Shown here: in pieces, positions 15,260 through 23,383 of the stretch
Numbering within the stretch: the stretch's first letter is position 1
Layout of the letters: each line of letters opens with the position of its first letter
Origin: JBDGPU01 sp042219525
Lineage (GTDB): Archaea > Halobacteriota > Halobacteria > Halobacteriales > Haloferacaceae
Length of the DNA stretch: 64,000 nt
Assembly: GCA_042219525.1 (NCBI GenBank)
Contig: JBDGPU010000009.1
Span: 13,420-77,419, forward strand
Direction: 5' to 3'
Notes under the pieces: model-generated
What the model was told of the DNA's origin: nothing
What the model saw: only the letters and a program-made list of their open reading frames with translations
The model's database searches: none
Made by a program: the position numbers and the translations under genes

Positions 15260-16729
15260 ATGAGCGCGGTTCCGGGAGACCTCTCGACGGAAGTACAGCC
15301 CCCGCTTTCGATCCCGATCCGGCACTTCCTCGTCGGCCTCGGGTTCCTCCTCGCGGGGAGCGTCGCCGCGCTGGCGCTGGCCCTGCCGGCCCTCGTCGGC
15401 GTCGCAGACGGGGCGGCCGGCTTCGCGCGCGTCGCCGCCGCGCACCTCCTGCTCGTCGGCTGGGTGGGCCTGACGATCCTCGGTGCCGTCACGCAGTTCG
15501 TCCCGGTCTGGTCCGGCGTTCCGCTCCACTCCGACCGACTCGGGAGCCTCCAGCTCGTGCTCGTCGGGCTCGGCGTCCCGGGCTTCGCGGCGTCGCTGTG
15601 GGTGGGGGCCCCGGCTGCCGGGGTTCCGTTCGCGCTCGCGATGGGCCTTGGCGTGCTCGTCTTCGGCTACAACGTCGGACGGACCTTGCTCGCGGCTCGA
15701 CCGTGGGACGTGACGGAGACGCACTTCGCGCTCGCGCTCGGGTTCTTCGCCGCGGCAGTGACCGTCGCGCTCACGCTCGCGCTCGACTTTCGGTACGCCG
15801 TCTTTCCCGTCGGCCCGGTTGGACGGGTGAACGCGGTCGCAGCCCACGCAACCCTGGCGGTGTTCGGTGGCGTCGTCGTCACGGTCGCCGGCGCGCTCTA
15901 TCAGCTCGGGCCCATGTTCACCCAGAGCGACCCGGAACCGCTGGACTGCGGGCTCCAGCGGATCGAGACGGTCGCGCTTCCGACCGGCGTCGCCACCCTC
16001 GCAGTCGGGCGCTTGCTCGGCCACGGCGGCCTCGCCGCGGTGGGCGGCGTACTCGTCGCCACCGGCGTGCTGGCGGTCGGCTGGGTGCTCGCGCGGCGAG
16101 TTCGGGGCGCGAGCGTCCCGGCGTCGCCGATGACGCGTCGATACGCGGTCGTCGCCGGCGCGCTCCTCGCATGGGGCGTCACCGCGGGGGCGACCTGGGC
16201 CGCCGCGGCACTGCATCCAGGGGCCGTCACGAGCACCATCGGAGGGGCTGCCGACGTCGGGGCCGGTGCCGTCGCTGGCGACGCGACGGTGCGGTTCGGC
16301 GCGCCCAGCCTTGGCCCCTATCTCCTGCTCGCGGCGGTCGGCTTCGTCGTCATCGGGACGCTGTATCACGTCGTCCCCTTCCTCATCTGGGTCCATCGCT
16401 ACAGCGACCGCGTCGGCCTCGAGGCGGTCCCGACCATCGAGGACCTCTACGACGACCGGCTCGCCGCCCTCGATCTCGCCGCGACCGGCGGCGGCCTGCT
16501 CACCGTCGGCCTCGCGGTCGTCGCTCCCCTCGTGACGCCGTCGGTCGCGAGCCGGGCCCTCCTCGGTGACGCGACTGCCGCCGACCTCGCGTTCGCCGTC
16601 GGCACGCTGGCGGTCGTCGCCGGCGTCGCCCTCTTCGTCGCCAACCTCGTGCGGACCGTCGTCGTTCACGCACCGTCGGCGACGGGTCTGCCCGCCCGGG
16701 GGTCGAGCCGTCGCGGGCGGTCCGACTGA
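15260..16729 (+). CDS. NnrS-like / haem-copper-subunit-I-like multispanning membrane protein
   Basis: 489 residues, about 12 hydrophobic helices. Histidines lie in membrane segments: RVAAAHLLLVGWVGLTILGA, NAVAAHATLAVFGG, GTLYHVVPFLIWVHRYSD. The pattern VGWVGLTILGAVTQFVPVWS recalls NnrS and the NorB/cbb3 subunit I-like proteins of haloarchaea, which are thought to bind haem and protect against or respond to NO. It lacks the full set of CuB ligands, so it is probably not itself an oxidase. A shared exact CGAA-N4-TTCG box precedes it, and the CuA oxidoreductase operon follows on the same strand. ATG at 15260; the longer upstream frame crosses the promoter. Confidence 0.7.
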   Translation: MSAVPGDLSTEVQPPLSIPIRHFLVGLGFLLAGSVAALALALPALVGVADGAAGFARVAAAHLLLVGWVGLTILGAVTQFVPVWSGVPLHSDRLGSLQLVLVGLGVPGFAASLWVGAPAAGVPFALAMGLGVLVFGYNVGRTLLAARPWDVTETHFALALGFFAAAVTVALTLALDFRYAVFPVGPVGRVNAVAAHATLAVFGGVVVTVAGALYQLGPMFTQSDPEPLDCGLQRIETVALPTGVATLAVGRLLGHGGLAAVGGVLVATGVLAVGWVLARRVRGASVPASPMTRRYAVVAGALLAWGVTAGATWAAAALHPGAVTSTIGGAADVGAGAVAGDATVRFGAPSLGPYLLLAAVGFVVIGTLYHVVPFLIWVHRYSDRVGLEAVPTIEDLYDDRLAALDLAATGGGLLTVGLAVVAPLVTPSVASRALLGDATAADLAFAVGTLAVVAGVALFVANLVRTVVVHAPSATGLPARGSSRRGRSD

Positions 16730-16789
16730 GGGGGCGAGACGGCGCACTGAACCGATTCGGGGTCGTTCTCAGTGCGCGGGAGTCCGATC

Positions 16790-16801
16790 CGAACATGTAC
16801 G
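16790..16801 (+). promoter_or_regulatory. CGAA-N4-T(A)CG element before the CuA oxidoreductase operon
   Basis: CGAACATGTACG, 11 of 12 bases, ends 50 bp before the ATG at 16851 that opens the three-gene haem-copper operon. It places this operon in the same regulon as the DUF2249 and rSAM genes. Confidence 0.7.
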
Positions 16802-16850
16802 CAGTAATCCACAGTGTGGCACTCCGACAATCCGGATCCGTGAGCCCACT

Positions 16851-16997
16851 ATGAGCAATGGATCCGCGGACGCCGCACCACCGATGCAACGACTGTTCGA
16901 CCGCATCTGGCTCCTCGCCGGCGCTGCCTTCCTGTTCTTCCTGGTAGCGTACGTCGGGTGGGGACTACTGGACATCCTCTCGATTCCGGTGAGGTGA
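16851..16997 (+). CDS. Single-helix small subunit of the haem-copper complex
   Basis: 48 residues from the ATG at 16851, with a short hydrophilic N-terminus and one helix (RIWLLAGAAFLFFLVAYVGW) ending LSIPVR. It directly precedes the CuA subunit by 4 bp. Size, topology and position match the subunit IIa type of ba3 oxidases, a helix that completes a shortened subunit II. It is too short for many gene finders but clearly part of this operon. Confidence 0.7.
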   Translation: MSNGSADAAPPMQRLFDRIWLLAGAAFLFFLVAYVGWGLLDILSIPVR

Positions 16998-17001
16998 TTC
17001 G

Positions 17002-17547
17002 ATGAGTGACCCACTGACGGAACCCGACGACGACTGGTGGAACGTGCCTGTCGACCGGCGGGAGACGCTCTGGCTCGGCATCGCGGGGCTGTGGTCCGTC
17101 GGCATCTTCGGTTGGATGGCCGGCTACACCCAGTTCGGCGACACGAACCCGATCGGGAAGACGTACGCCGTCGATACGGACGAGTACCAGCAGCGCGTGA
17201 GCGAGTACAAGAAGGCCGCCAAAGAGACCGACCGCGGGTTGATCCCCCCCGGCACTGACGTCTACGTCGGGGCGATGCGGTACAACTGGGATGCCCTGCC
17301 GGTCGTCCTGGAGACGGACACGGAGTACGACTTCCATCTGGGCTCGTACGACGTCCAGCACGGTTTCTCGGTCCGCCCGGAGGAGAACCTGAACAAGCAG
17401 ATCAACCTCCAGATCATCCCCGGACGGGAGTGGATCGTCCCGATGACGTTCGATGAGCCGGGGACCTACCACGTTATCTGCAACGAGTTCTGCGGTGAGG
17501 GGCATCGCACGATGCACGGGAAGTTCTACGTAGTGGAGGGAACATGA
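17002..17547 (+). CDS. Subunit II with CuA site of a haem-copper oxidoreductase
   Basis: 181 residues. One N-terminal anchor helix (about 20-42) is followed by an extracellular cupredoxin domain. The binuclear CuA ligands are all present: H120 (VQHGFS) and CNEFCGEGHRTM, giving C160, E162 (backbone), C164, H168 and M171. It receives electrons from a soluble or lipid-anchored donor such as halocyanin and passes them to subunit I. Its stop overlaps the ATG of subunit I at 17544 (ATGA). The CuA site makes a cytochrome- or cupredoxin-driven enzyme rather than a quinol enzyme. Confidence 0.92.
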   Translation: MSDPLTEPDDDWWNVPVDRRETLWLGIAGLWSVGIFGWMAGYTQFGDTNPIGKTYAVDTDEYQQRVSEYKKAAKETDRGLIPPGTDVYVGAMRYNWDALPVVLETDTEYDFHLGSYDVQHGFSVRPEENLNKQINLQIIPGREWIVPMTFDEPGTYHVICNEFCGEGHRTMHGKFYVVEGT

Positions 17548-19271
17548 CGTCGTTACTCGGCCACTTCGGCAACGACTACGACACGGACGGGTTCCGAAAG
17601 TGCAGCGTCACGGGGCTGGACGTCCATCGCTCCGTCGAGAACCACGTCAAACTGTTCGGGGTGACCGCCGTTCTGGCGCTCGTCGTCGGCGGGAGCTTCG
17701 CATTCAGCGTCGCGATGACGCGCTGGGAGCTCGTGGGGCTGCTCGGGCCGAGCAGCTACTACACACACCTCAGCATGCACGCCTGGAACCTGCTGATCTT
17801 CTGGATGGTGTTCATGGAGATCGCGATCCTGTACGTCGGCGGTCCGATGGTACTCGGGCGGCGGCTCCCACTCCGCCGAGTCGCGACGGCCGGCTGGGCC
17901 GTGATGGTCCTCGGCGCCGTCGGCGTCAACTGGTCGATCTGGACGACGGAGGCACCGAACCAGGCGCCGTTGCTGACGGCGTACGTTCCCTTGCCCATCT
18001 CCCCGAGGTTCTACGGGACCGCCATCGTGTTCCTGCTCGGCGCGACCATCGCGGCGCTCCCCTTCTTCGCGGCTATCTGGCAGGAGAAGCGGGGCGCGCC
18101 GCGGAAGACCCTCCCGCTCGTCGTCTTCGGCGCGTTCGTCACCGGCGTCATCGCGGTCGAGGCCATCCTCGGCGGCATCGCGGCCTTCGGGTACGCGCTC
18201 GCGTGGCGCGTCGACCTCATCGGCTCCGTCGACGCCAACGTCTACCGCCAGCTCTACTGGATCGTCGGCCACGGCACGCAGCAGATCAACCTCGTCGCGA
18301 TGATCACGGTCTGGTACTTCATCACCCACGTCGTCGGCGGCGCCGTCGTCGTCAGCGAGAAGGTGTCGCGGACGGCGTTCGTCTTTTACCTCTTCTTCAT
18401 CAACCTCGGCGCGGCCCACCACTTGCTCGTCGATCCCGGCGTCTCCACCGGCTGGCGCGTCTGGAACACCTCCTACGCGTTCTACGGCGCCGCGTTCGCG
18501 AGCATGATCCACGCGTTCGCCATCCCCGCCGGCATCGAGGCAGGCCGTCGCCGACGCGGGCTCGGTGGCGGGCTGTTCGGCTGGCTCACCTCCGCCCCGT
18601 GGCGGAACCCGGTGTTCGCGGCGATCACGTTCAGCGTCATCCTCTTCGGCTTCCTCGGCGGTATCACCGGCGTCGTGATGGGCCAGTTGCAGGTGAACAT
18701 GACCTGGCACAACACGTTCGCGACGGTCGGGCACTTCCACGCGACGGTCGCGCTCGGCACGACGCTGGCGTTCATGGGGCTCGTCTTCTTCGTCATCGCG
18801 ACGATGTTCCGGCGCGAGTTCATCTCCGACAGACTGGCTTCGCTGCTGCCGTACGCGTACGCCGGCATGATGGGCATCGCCGTGATGATGATGATGTACA
18901 TCGGCATCCTCTATGGCGTCCCACGCCGCACGGTACAGGTCGTGACGAACATCCCCGGCGCCGACTTCAGTCTCTCGGCGGCGGCGCCGCTGTTCCACGT
19001 GTTCGGCGTCTTCGCGCTCCTCGCGATCCTCTCCGGCGTCCTCTTCGTCGTCCTCGCGGTCGGTTCCATCCTGTTTGGTGACCGGCTCGACGCCGGCGAC
19101 GACGCGGGGATGCTCCCGGAAGGCGGCCTCCATCCCGACGGCGGCGAGCCGATCCACGCCGTCGAACTCCGCGGTACCTTCACGCTCTGTCTGATCTTCA
19201 TGGCCGTCTTCGTCGCTATCTACGCGCTCAACTGGTACCTGCTCACGCAGCTCTGGGCCATCGGCGCCTGA
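17544..19271 (+). CDS. Haem-copper oxidoreductase subunit I lacking the active-site Tyr; candidate NO reductase
   Basis: 575 residues, 12-13 helices. Low-spin haem ligand H79 (LSMHAWN), CuB-type ligands H243 (VGHGTQQ) and H292-H293 (AAHHLLVDPG), and high-spin and low-spin haem ligands H397 and H399 (GHFHATV) are all present. The HH-x2-VDPG stretch and the short subunit II resemble the B (ba3) family. The cross-linked tyrosine, found four residues after the first CuB histidine (HPxVY) in oxygen reductases, is replaced by Gln247 (HGTQQ). Loss of that tyrosine is typical of NO-reducing members of the superfamily (eNOR/CuANOR-type). Together with the denitrification setting and promoter box this favours NO reduction, but substrate is an inference. 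An aberrant oxygen reductase remains possible. Confidence 0.85.
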   Translation: MTSLLGHFGNDYDTDGFRKCSVTGLDVHRSVENHVKLFGVTAVLALVVGGSFAFSVAMTRWELVGLLGPSSYYTHLSMHAWNLLIFWMVFMEIAILYVGGPMVLGRRLPLRRVATAGWAVMVLGAVGVNWSIWTTEAPNQAPLLTAYVPLPISPRFYGTAIVFLLGATIAALPFFAAIWQEKRGAPRKTLPLVVFGAFVTGVIAVEAILGGIAAFGYALAWRVDLIGSVDANVYRQLYWIVGHGTQQINLVAMITVWYFITHVVGGAVVVSEKVSRTAFVFYLFFINLGAAHHLLVDPGVSTGWRVWNTSYAFYGAAFASMIHAFAIPAGIEAGRRRRGLGGGLFGWLTSAPWRNPVFAAITFSVILFGFLGGITGVVMGQLQVNMTWHNTFATVGHFHATVALGTTLAFMGLVFFVIATMFRREFISDRLASLLPYAYAGMMGIAVMMMMYIGILYGVPRRTVQVVTNIPGADFSLSAAAPLFHVFGVFALLAILSGVLFVVLAVGSILFGDRLDAGDDAGMLPEGGLHPDGGEPIHAVELRGTFTLCLIFMAVFVAIYALNWYLLTQLWAIGA

Positions 19272-19311
19272 CGCGCCGGGCCCGCCCGCCTTCACCCCTC
19301 GAACCGACATC

Positions 19312-20007
19312 ATGGCACACTCGAACTCGACCGGATTCCCGGCGCGACTCCGCGGCATCGTGACCCAAGCATGGAAGAACCTCCTGAGCGTCTACTGTGC
19401 TAACACGCCGGTGTGGCGGCTGCTGAAGTCCGGCGCGCTGATCTTCCTCGGCCTATTCCTCTGGATGGGGGGCAACGTCCTTCTCGCCTACTGGCCCGAT
19501 CTGACCGCGCTCGATTACGTCGCGGCATACGGGTTCGTCCTCCTGCTGTGGGGACCCCTGACCCACCTGGTCGTGGTTCCGGCCATCATCCGACTGCGAC
19601 GGACGGCCAGCCATCCCGCGGTTCGGCAGGTCGTCGAGCACGCCTCGAAGCTCAACTATGGCCTCTTCCTCGCACTCGTGGTCGTCGTCGGGGCCACGAC
19701 TCCGGGCGTGATGCTGTTCGACTTCACCGCCGCCCTCGGCGAGTCGGGCTCCACAGTCGACGCCGAGGTCGTCTGCGACGTCGGCGCGGAGACGGTCAGC
19801 TGCCACCTGGAGAAATCCCACGGCGTCGACCACGTCGTCCTCGTTTCCGGTGGTGAGGAACTCGACCGGGCCGCGACCCCGCCGTATCGCGTCACGGCTC
19901 CGCGGAAGAAGCTGGCCAGGGGACCGACCGGGAGGCAGTACGTCATCGAGCTCCGGAACGCGGACGGTGAGACGGTGCGGCGGTTCGTCCGCATCGTCGA
20001 CGGCTAG
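19312..20007 (+). CDS. Membrane protein of unknown function linked to the haem-copper operon
   Basis: 231 residues, 40 bp after subunit I. Three hydrophobic helices (about 42-62, 68-95, 118-140) are followed by an extracellular domain of about 90 residues with an isolated cysteine pair (VVCDVGAETVSCHLE), spaced so that a disulphide or metal site is possible. A final beta-rich part ends VRRFVRIVDG. I do not recognise the family. Its position suggests an accessory subunit or assembly factor for the CuA enzyme, and the Cys-x7-Cys pair would fit copper or redox handling. Confidence 0.75.
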   Translation: MAHSNSTGFPARLRGIVTQAWKNLLSVYCANTPVWRLLKSGALIFLGLFLWMGGNVLLAYWPDLTALDYVAAYGFVLLLWGPLTHLVVVPAIIRLRRTASHPAVRQVVEHASKLNYGLFLALVVVVGATTPGVMLFDFTAALGESGSTVDAEVVCDVGAETVSCHLEKSHGVDHVVLVSGGEELDRAATPPYRVTAPRKKLARGPTGRQYVIELRNADGETVRRFVRIVDG

Positions 20008-20113
20008 AACCGCGACGCCGACTACCGCGGCTTCCGGTGGCTCGCCGGAGTCTCCTGCCTGTGGCGTCGGTCGGCCAAAGGTTTAGGGACGATTCGGCGC
20101 AAATCTCGGTGAA

Positions 20114-20587
20114 ATGGTTGCTACAGGTGAGACCGCGCCGCCGTTTACTGCGACGTACAGGGGAAGCGACCACGAGACGTTCGACCTCGAGGAGCACCTT
20201 GGCGACGGACCGGTGCTCCTGGCGTTCTTCCCGGGAGCATTCACGCCGCCGTGTTCGAACGAGATGGTCGCGCTGCAGGACCACATCGAGGCGTTCCGGG
20301 ACGCCGGCGCGGTCGTGTTCGGTGTCAGCGCCGACTCGTCGTTCTCGCTCGGTGCGTTCGCGGACGAGTACGACCTCGACTTCGACCTGGTTAGCGACAT
20401 GAACGGGGACGCCATCGAGGCCTACGACCTCTCGATGGACATCCCGGACCTCGGGCTGTACGGCATCGCGAACCGGGCCGTCTTCGTCCTCGACGAGGAC
20501 GGCACCGTCACGTACAGCTGGGTCGCTGACGATCCGACGAACGAACCCGACTACGAGGCGCTCGTCGCGGCCGTCGAGAGCGCGTAG
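20114..20587 (+). CDS. Peroxiredoxin (AhpC/TSA, Bcp-like)
   Basis: 157 residues with the thioredoxin fold. The catalytic site is FPGAFTPPCSNEMVAL, with peroxidatic Cys at about residue 48 in the PxxxTxxC context. No clear resolving Cys is visible, so it may be a 1-Cys or Bcp-type enzyme. It reduces peroxides, possibly peroxynitrite, in the cytoplasm. A TATA-like tttaggg about 28 bp before the ATG suggests a leaderless mRNA. It lies between the haem-copper operon and the copper ATPase. Confidence 0.93.
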   Translation: MVATGETAPPFTATYRGSDHETFDLEEHLGDGPVLLAFFPGAFTPPCSNEMVALQDHIEAFRDAGAVVFGVSADSSFSLGAFADEYDLDFDLVSDMNGDAIEAYDLSMDIPDLGLYGIANRAVFVLDEDGTVTYSWVADDPTNEPDYEALVAAVESA

Positions 20588-20632
20588 CGACGTCCCTGCG
20601 GTCGGACCGCAGGGTCTACATCGTGGCCGGTC

Positions 20633-23239
20633 TCAGCGATCCGTCGGGACCACGCTCCGCGTCGAGTTCGACACGACGATCAGGCTGCTCGCGGCCATCG
20701 CGAGCGCCGCGAAAAGGGGGTTGAGCAGCCCGGCCACGGCCAGGGGGATCGCGACGGCGTTGTACCCCAGCGCCCAACAAAGGTTCTCGCGGATGCGACG
20801 CCGCGTGCCCGCCGTCAGCGCGAACACGTCGCCGACCGCCCGGAGGTCGTCGGTGGCGACGACGACGTCGGCGGCGTCCGTCGCTCGCGCGGTGCCGTTG
20901 CCGACGGCGATACCGAGGTCGGCCGCCGCGAGCGCCGGCGCGTCGTTCGTGCCGTCCCCGACCATCACCGTCGTTCCCTCGGCCGCGAACCGCCGGATCG
21001 TCTCGACTTTCCCCGCAGGCGGCACGCCCGTGAACACTTCGTCGACGATCCCGGACTCGCGGAAGCGCTCGGCGCTGTTGCCCGCGTCGCCGGTGAGCAC
21101 GACCACTTCCCGGTCCGCGAACGCCGCCAGCGCGTCGGTCCAGCCCTCGCGCTCGCGGTCGACGAGGGTCACGACGCCGCGAGCGGCGCCGTCCCAGCCG
21201 ACGACCACCGGTAGCGCCCCGCGGCCGTCCGCGGCCGCGACGCGCTCGGCGACGTCGTCGGGGACCGGACCCGCCTCGCGTCGGACGAGGTCCGGCGTCC
21301 CCACGACGACCCGGTCGCCATCGACGGTGCCGGCGACGCCCTCGCCCGGGTGACGCTCGAAGTCAGTCGCGTCCGGGAGCGAGGCTGCTGCCTTCGTGGG
21401 CGATTCAGGCGGTGTCGCTGCCGCCGATTCAGGCGTCGTCGCTGCCGCCGATTCACCCACCGTCGCCTCCGCTGATTCACCCGCCGTCGCCTCCGACGGT
21501 TCACCCGCCGTCGCCGCCGCGGTCCCCTCGACCCCGCCGTCCGGCTGTGGGCCGGGTGCAGGCTCCCCGTCCCCTGCTCGCATCGCGTCGAGTACGGCAT
21601 CCGCGACGGGGTGGTCGGAGAACCGCTCGACGGCGGCTGCTCGACGCAGGGTTCGGTCGTCCCCGTGGACCGCCGCGACCGACATCGTCCCGGTCGTGAG
21701 CGTCCCGGTCTTGTCGAAAACGATGGTCTCGGCGTCCGGGGCTGCCTCGAACACGGCTTCGTTGGTGAACACGATGCCGCGCGCGAGGGCGTCCCGCAAC
21801 CCCGCCGACACCGCGAGCGGCGTGGCCAGCCCCATCGCGCAGGGACAGGAGACGACGAGGACGGTGAGTCCGGCCAGGAGGGCGGTGGCGACCGTGGCGC
21901 CGGTCGCGAGCTGCCAGGCCGTCACGCCGAGACCGAGCAGGAGAACGAGCGGAACGAACACCGTCGCCAGCGCGTCGGCGAGCCGCTGTGCGCCCGGCGT
22001 CGCCGTCTGGATCTCCCAGAGCGCGGCCGCAATGCGGTCGGCGGTGCTCTCGACCTCGGGACCCACGGTGACGACCAGCGCGTGGTCCGTGACGACCGCA
22101 CCGCCGGCCACCTCGTCGCCGGGCTCCTTCGTGACTGGCAGCGACTCGCCGGTGAGCACCGACTCGTCGACGTCGGCGACCCCCTCGGCGACCGTGCCGT
22201 CGACGGGCACGCGCTCGCCGGGGGGCACGACGAGGCGGTCGCCCGGTTCGAGATCGTCGACGGCGACGGTCTCGCGGCCGTCGTCGGTCAGTCGAGTCGC
22301 CTCGCGGACTCGTGCCGCCGTCACGTCCGAGAGCAACGTCGTCGCCCGCGACCGAACGCGGTTCTCGTAGAACCGGCCGAGTGTGACGACGATCACGACC
22401 GCGACGGTGACGTCGTAGTAGAGGTGGGTGCTCCCGGTCGCGAGCGCGACGGTGCTGTACGCGTACGCCGAGAGCGCGGCCGTCGCGACGAGCAGGTCCA
22501 TGTTCGGGCGGCGCGCCCGGACGCTCACCCAGGCCCCGCGCAGGAGGGGGGCGCCGGTGTAGGCGAGGACACCTGTCGTCAGCAGGGCGATGAACGCGAG
22601 CGGGAGGTAGCGCCCGGCGGGCGTCGTCGTGTCCACCGCGAGGACGCCGGTGTCGACGCCGACGTAGCTCGGATACAGCGTGAAGACGTACCAGGGCATC
22701 ACGAGCATCGCGAGGAACCCGCCGACGACGAGTCGCTGGACGGTCTCGAACTCGCGGTCGGCCGCGGCGCTCGACCCGCCGGATTCGTCGGCTGCGCCGT
22801 CCCCGTCCCCGACGCCGTCGGCCTCGGTGGTGCCGTCCCGGAACCGAAACGAGTAGCCGTAGCCCGAGAGCCGGTCGGGGAGCGCGCCCTCGGTGACGAG
22901 ATCCGGATCGTAGACGACGCGGGTCGTCTCCGTGGCGTAGTTCGCCTCGACCGCGTAGACGCCGTCGGTCTCGTCGCCGCGCAGGGTCAGGAACGCCTCG
23001 CAGGTCGTACAGTGCATGCCGTCGACCGCGAGGAACGTCTCCGCGGCGTCCTCCGGCTGGTCGCGGTCGAGACCGGCGTTGGGGACGGCCGCTCCGGTCT
23101 CCGCGTCATCGACGCCCTCGACGTCGTCGAGGCGCCGGTACACGGCGAGACAGCCGCGGCAGCAGAACTCGCCGTCGACGTCCGGCGCTGTCGACGGGCT
23201 CTCGCCGACCGGGAGCTCGCAGAGGCGACACGCTGGCAT
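20633..23239 (-). CDS. copA: Copper-transporting P1B-type ATPase (CopA/FixI-like)
   Basis: 868 residues. The N-terminus has a cysteine-rich metal-binding module (ACRLCELP, then FCCRGCLA) and an HMA-like domain with GMHCTTCEAF, as in FixI/CcoI ATPases that load copper into haem-copper oxidases. Eight membrane helices carry the CPC motif (SCPCAMGLATPLAV), the actuator TGES (LTGESLPVT) and the phosphorylation motif DKTGTLTTG. It ends with MVGDGTNDAPAL. The nucleotide-binding domain contains a low-complexity insert of TAGESAEATVGES-type repeats, matched by DNA repeats near 21400-21520. An exact CGAA-N4-TTCG box 39 bp upstream puts it in the low-oxygen regulon, so supply of copper to NirK, the CuA enzyme and halocyanin is a reasonable role. 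Confidence 0.93.
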   Translation of the reverse strand: MPACRLCELPVGESPSTAPDVDGEFCCRGCLAVYRRLDDVEGVDDAETGAAVPNAGLDRDQPEDAAETFLAVDGMHCTTCEAFLTLRGDETDGVYAVEANYATETTRVVYDPDLVTEGALPDRLSGYGYSFRFRDGTTEADGVGDGDGAADESGGSSAAADREFETVQRLVVGGFLAMLVMPWYVFTLYPSYVGVDTGVLAVDTTTPAGRYLPLAFIALLTTGVLAYTGAPLLRGAWVSVRARRPNMDLLVATAALSAYAYSTVALATGSTHLYYDVTVAVVIVVTLGRFYENRVRSRATTLLSDVTAARVREATRLTDDGRETVAVDDLEPGDRLVVPPGERVPVDGTVAEGVADVDESVLTGESLPVTKEPGDEVAGGAVVTDHALVVTVGPEVESTADRIAAALWEIQTATPGAQRLADALATVFVPLVLLLGLGVTAWQLATGATVATALLAGLTVLVVSCPCAMGLATPLAVSAGLRDALARGIVFTNEAVFEAAPDAETIVFDKTGTLTTGTMSVAAVHGDDRTLRRAAAVERFSDHPVADAVLDAMRAGDGEPAPGPQPDGGVEGTAAATAGEPSEATAGESAEATVGESAAATTPESAAATPPESPTKAAASLPDATDFERHPGEGVAGTVDGDRVVVGTPDLVRREAGPVPDDVAERVAAADGRGALPVVVGWDGAARGVVTLVDREREGWTDALAAFADREVVVLTGDAGNSAERFRESGIVDEVFTGVPPAGKVETIRRFAAEGTTVMVGDGTNDAPALAAADLGIAVGNGTARATDAADVVVATDDLRAVGDVFALTAGTRRRIRENLCWALGYNAVAIPLAVAGLLNPLFAALAMAASSLIVVSNSTRSVVPTDR

Positions 23240-23277
23240 TGTGGGTCGTTACAGTCGAAGGGGCGAAGAAGGCAGGG

Positions 23278-23289
23278 CGAAGGTGTTCG
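23278..23289 (-). promoter_or_regulatory. Exact CGAA-N4-TTCG element before the copper ATPase
   Basis: CGAAGGTGTTCG fits the consensus in both outer tetrads, 39 bp from the ATG ending at 23239. Its central four bases differ from the usual CATG/CGTG/CACG cores. Confidence 0.7.
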
Positions 23290-23383
23290 GCTGGCGATGC
23301 TTCCCGGGCTGCGGGCTCGATTCGGCCCTACCGGCCCGGTCGGCCGACGTCGGGTCAGATCGGTCCGGTCGGCCGACGCGGGG

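Noticed and set aside
15260..16729. A third haem-copper oxidase
   Set aside because: Membrane histidines are present, but the paired HH and GHFH ligand motifs of a catalytic subunit I are absent.
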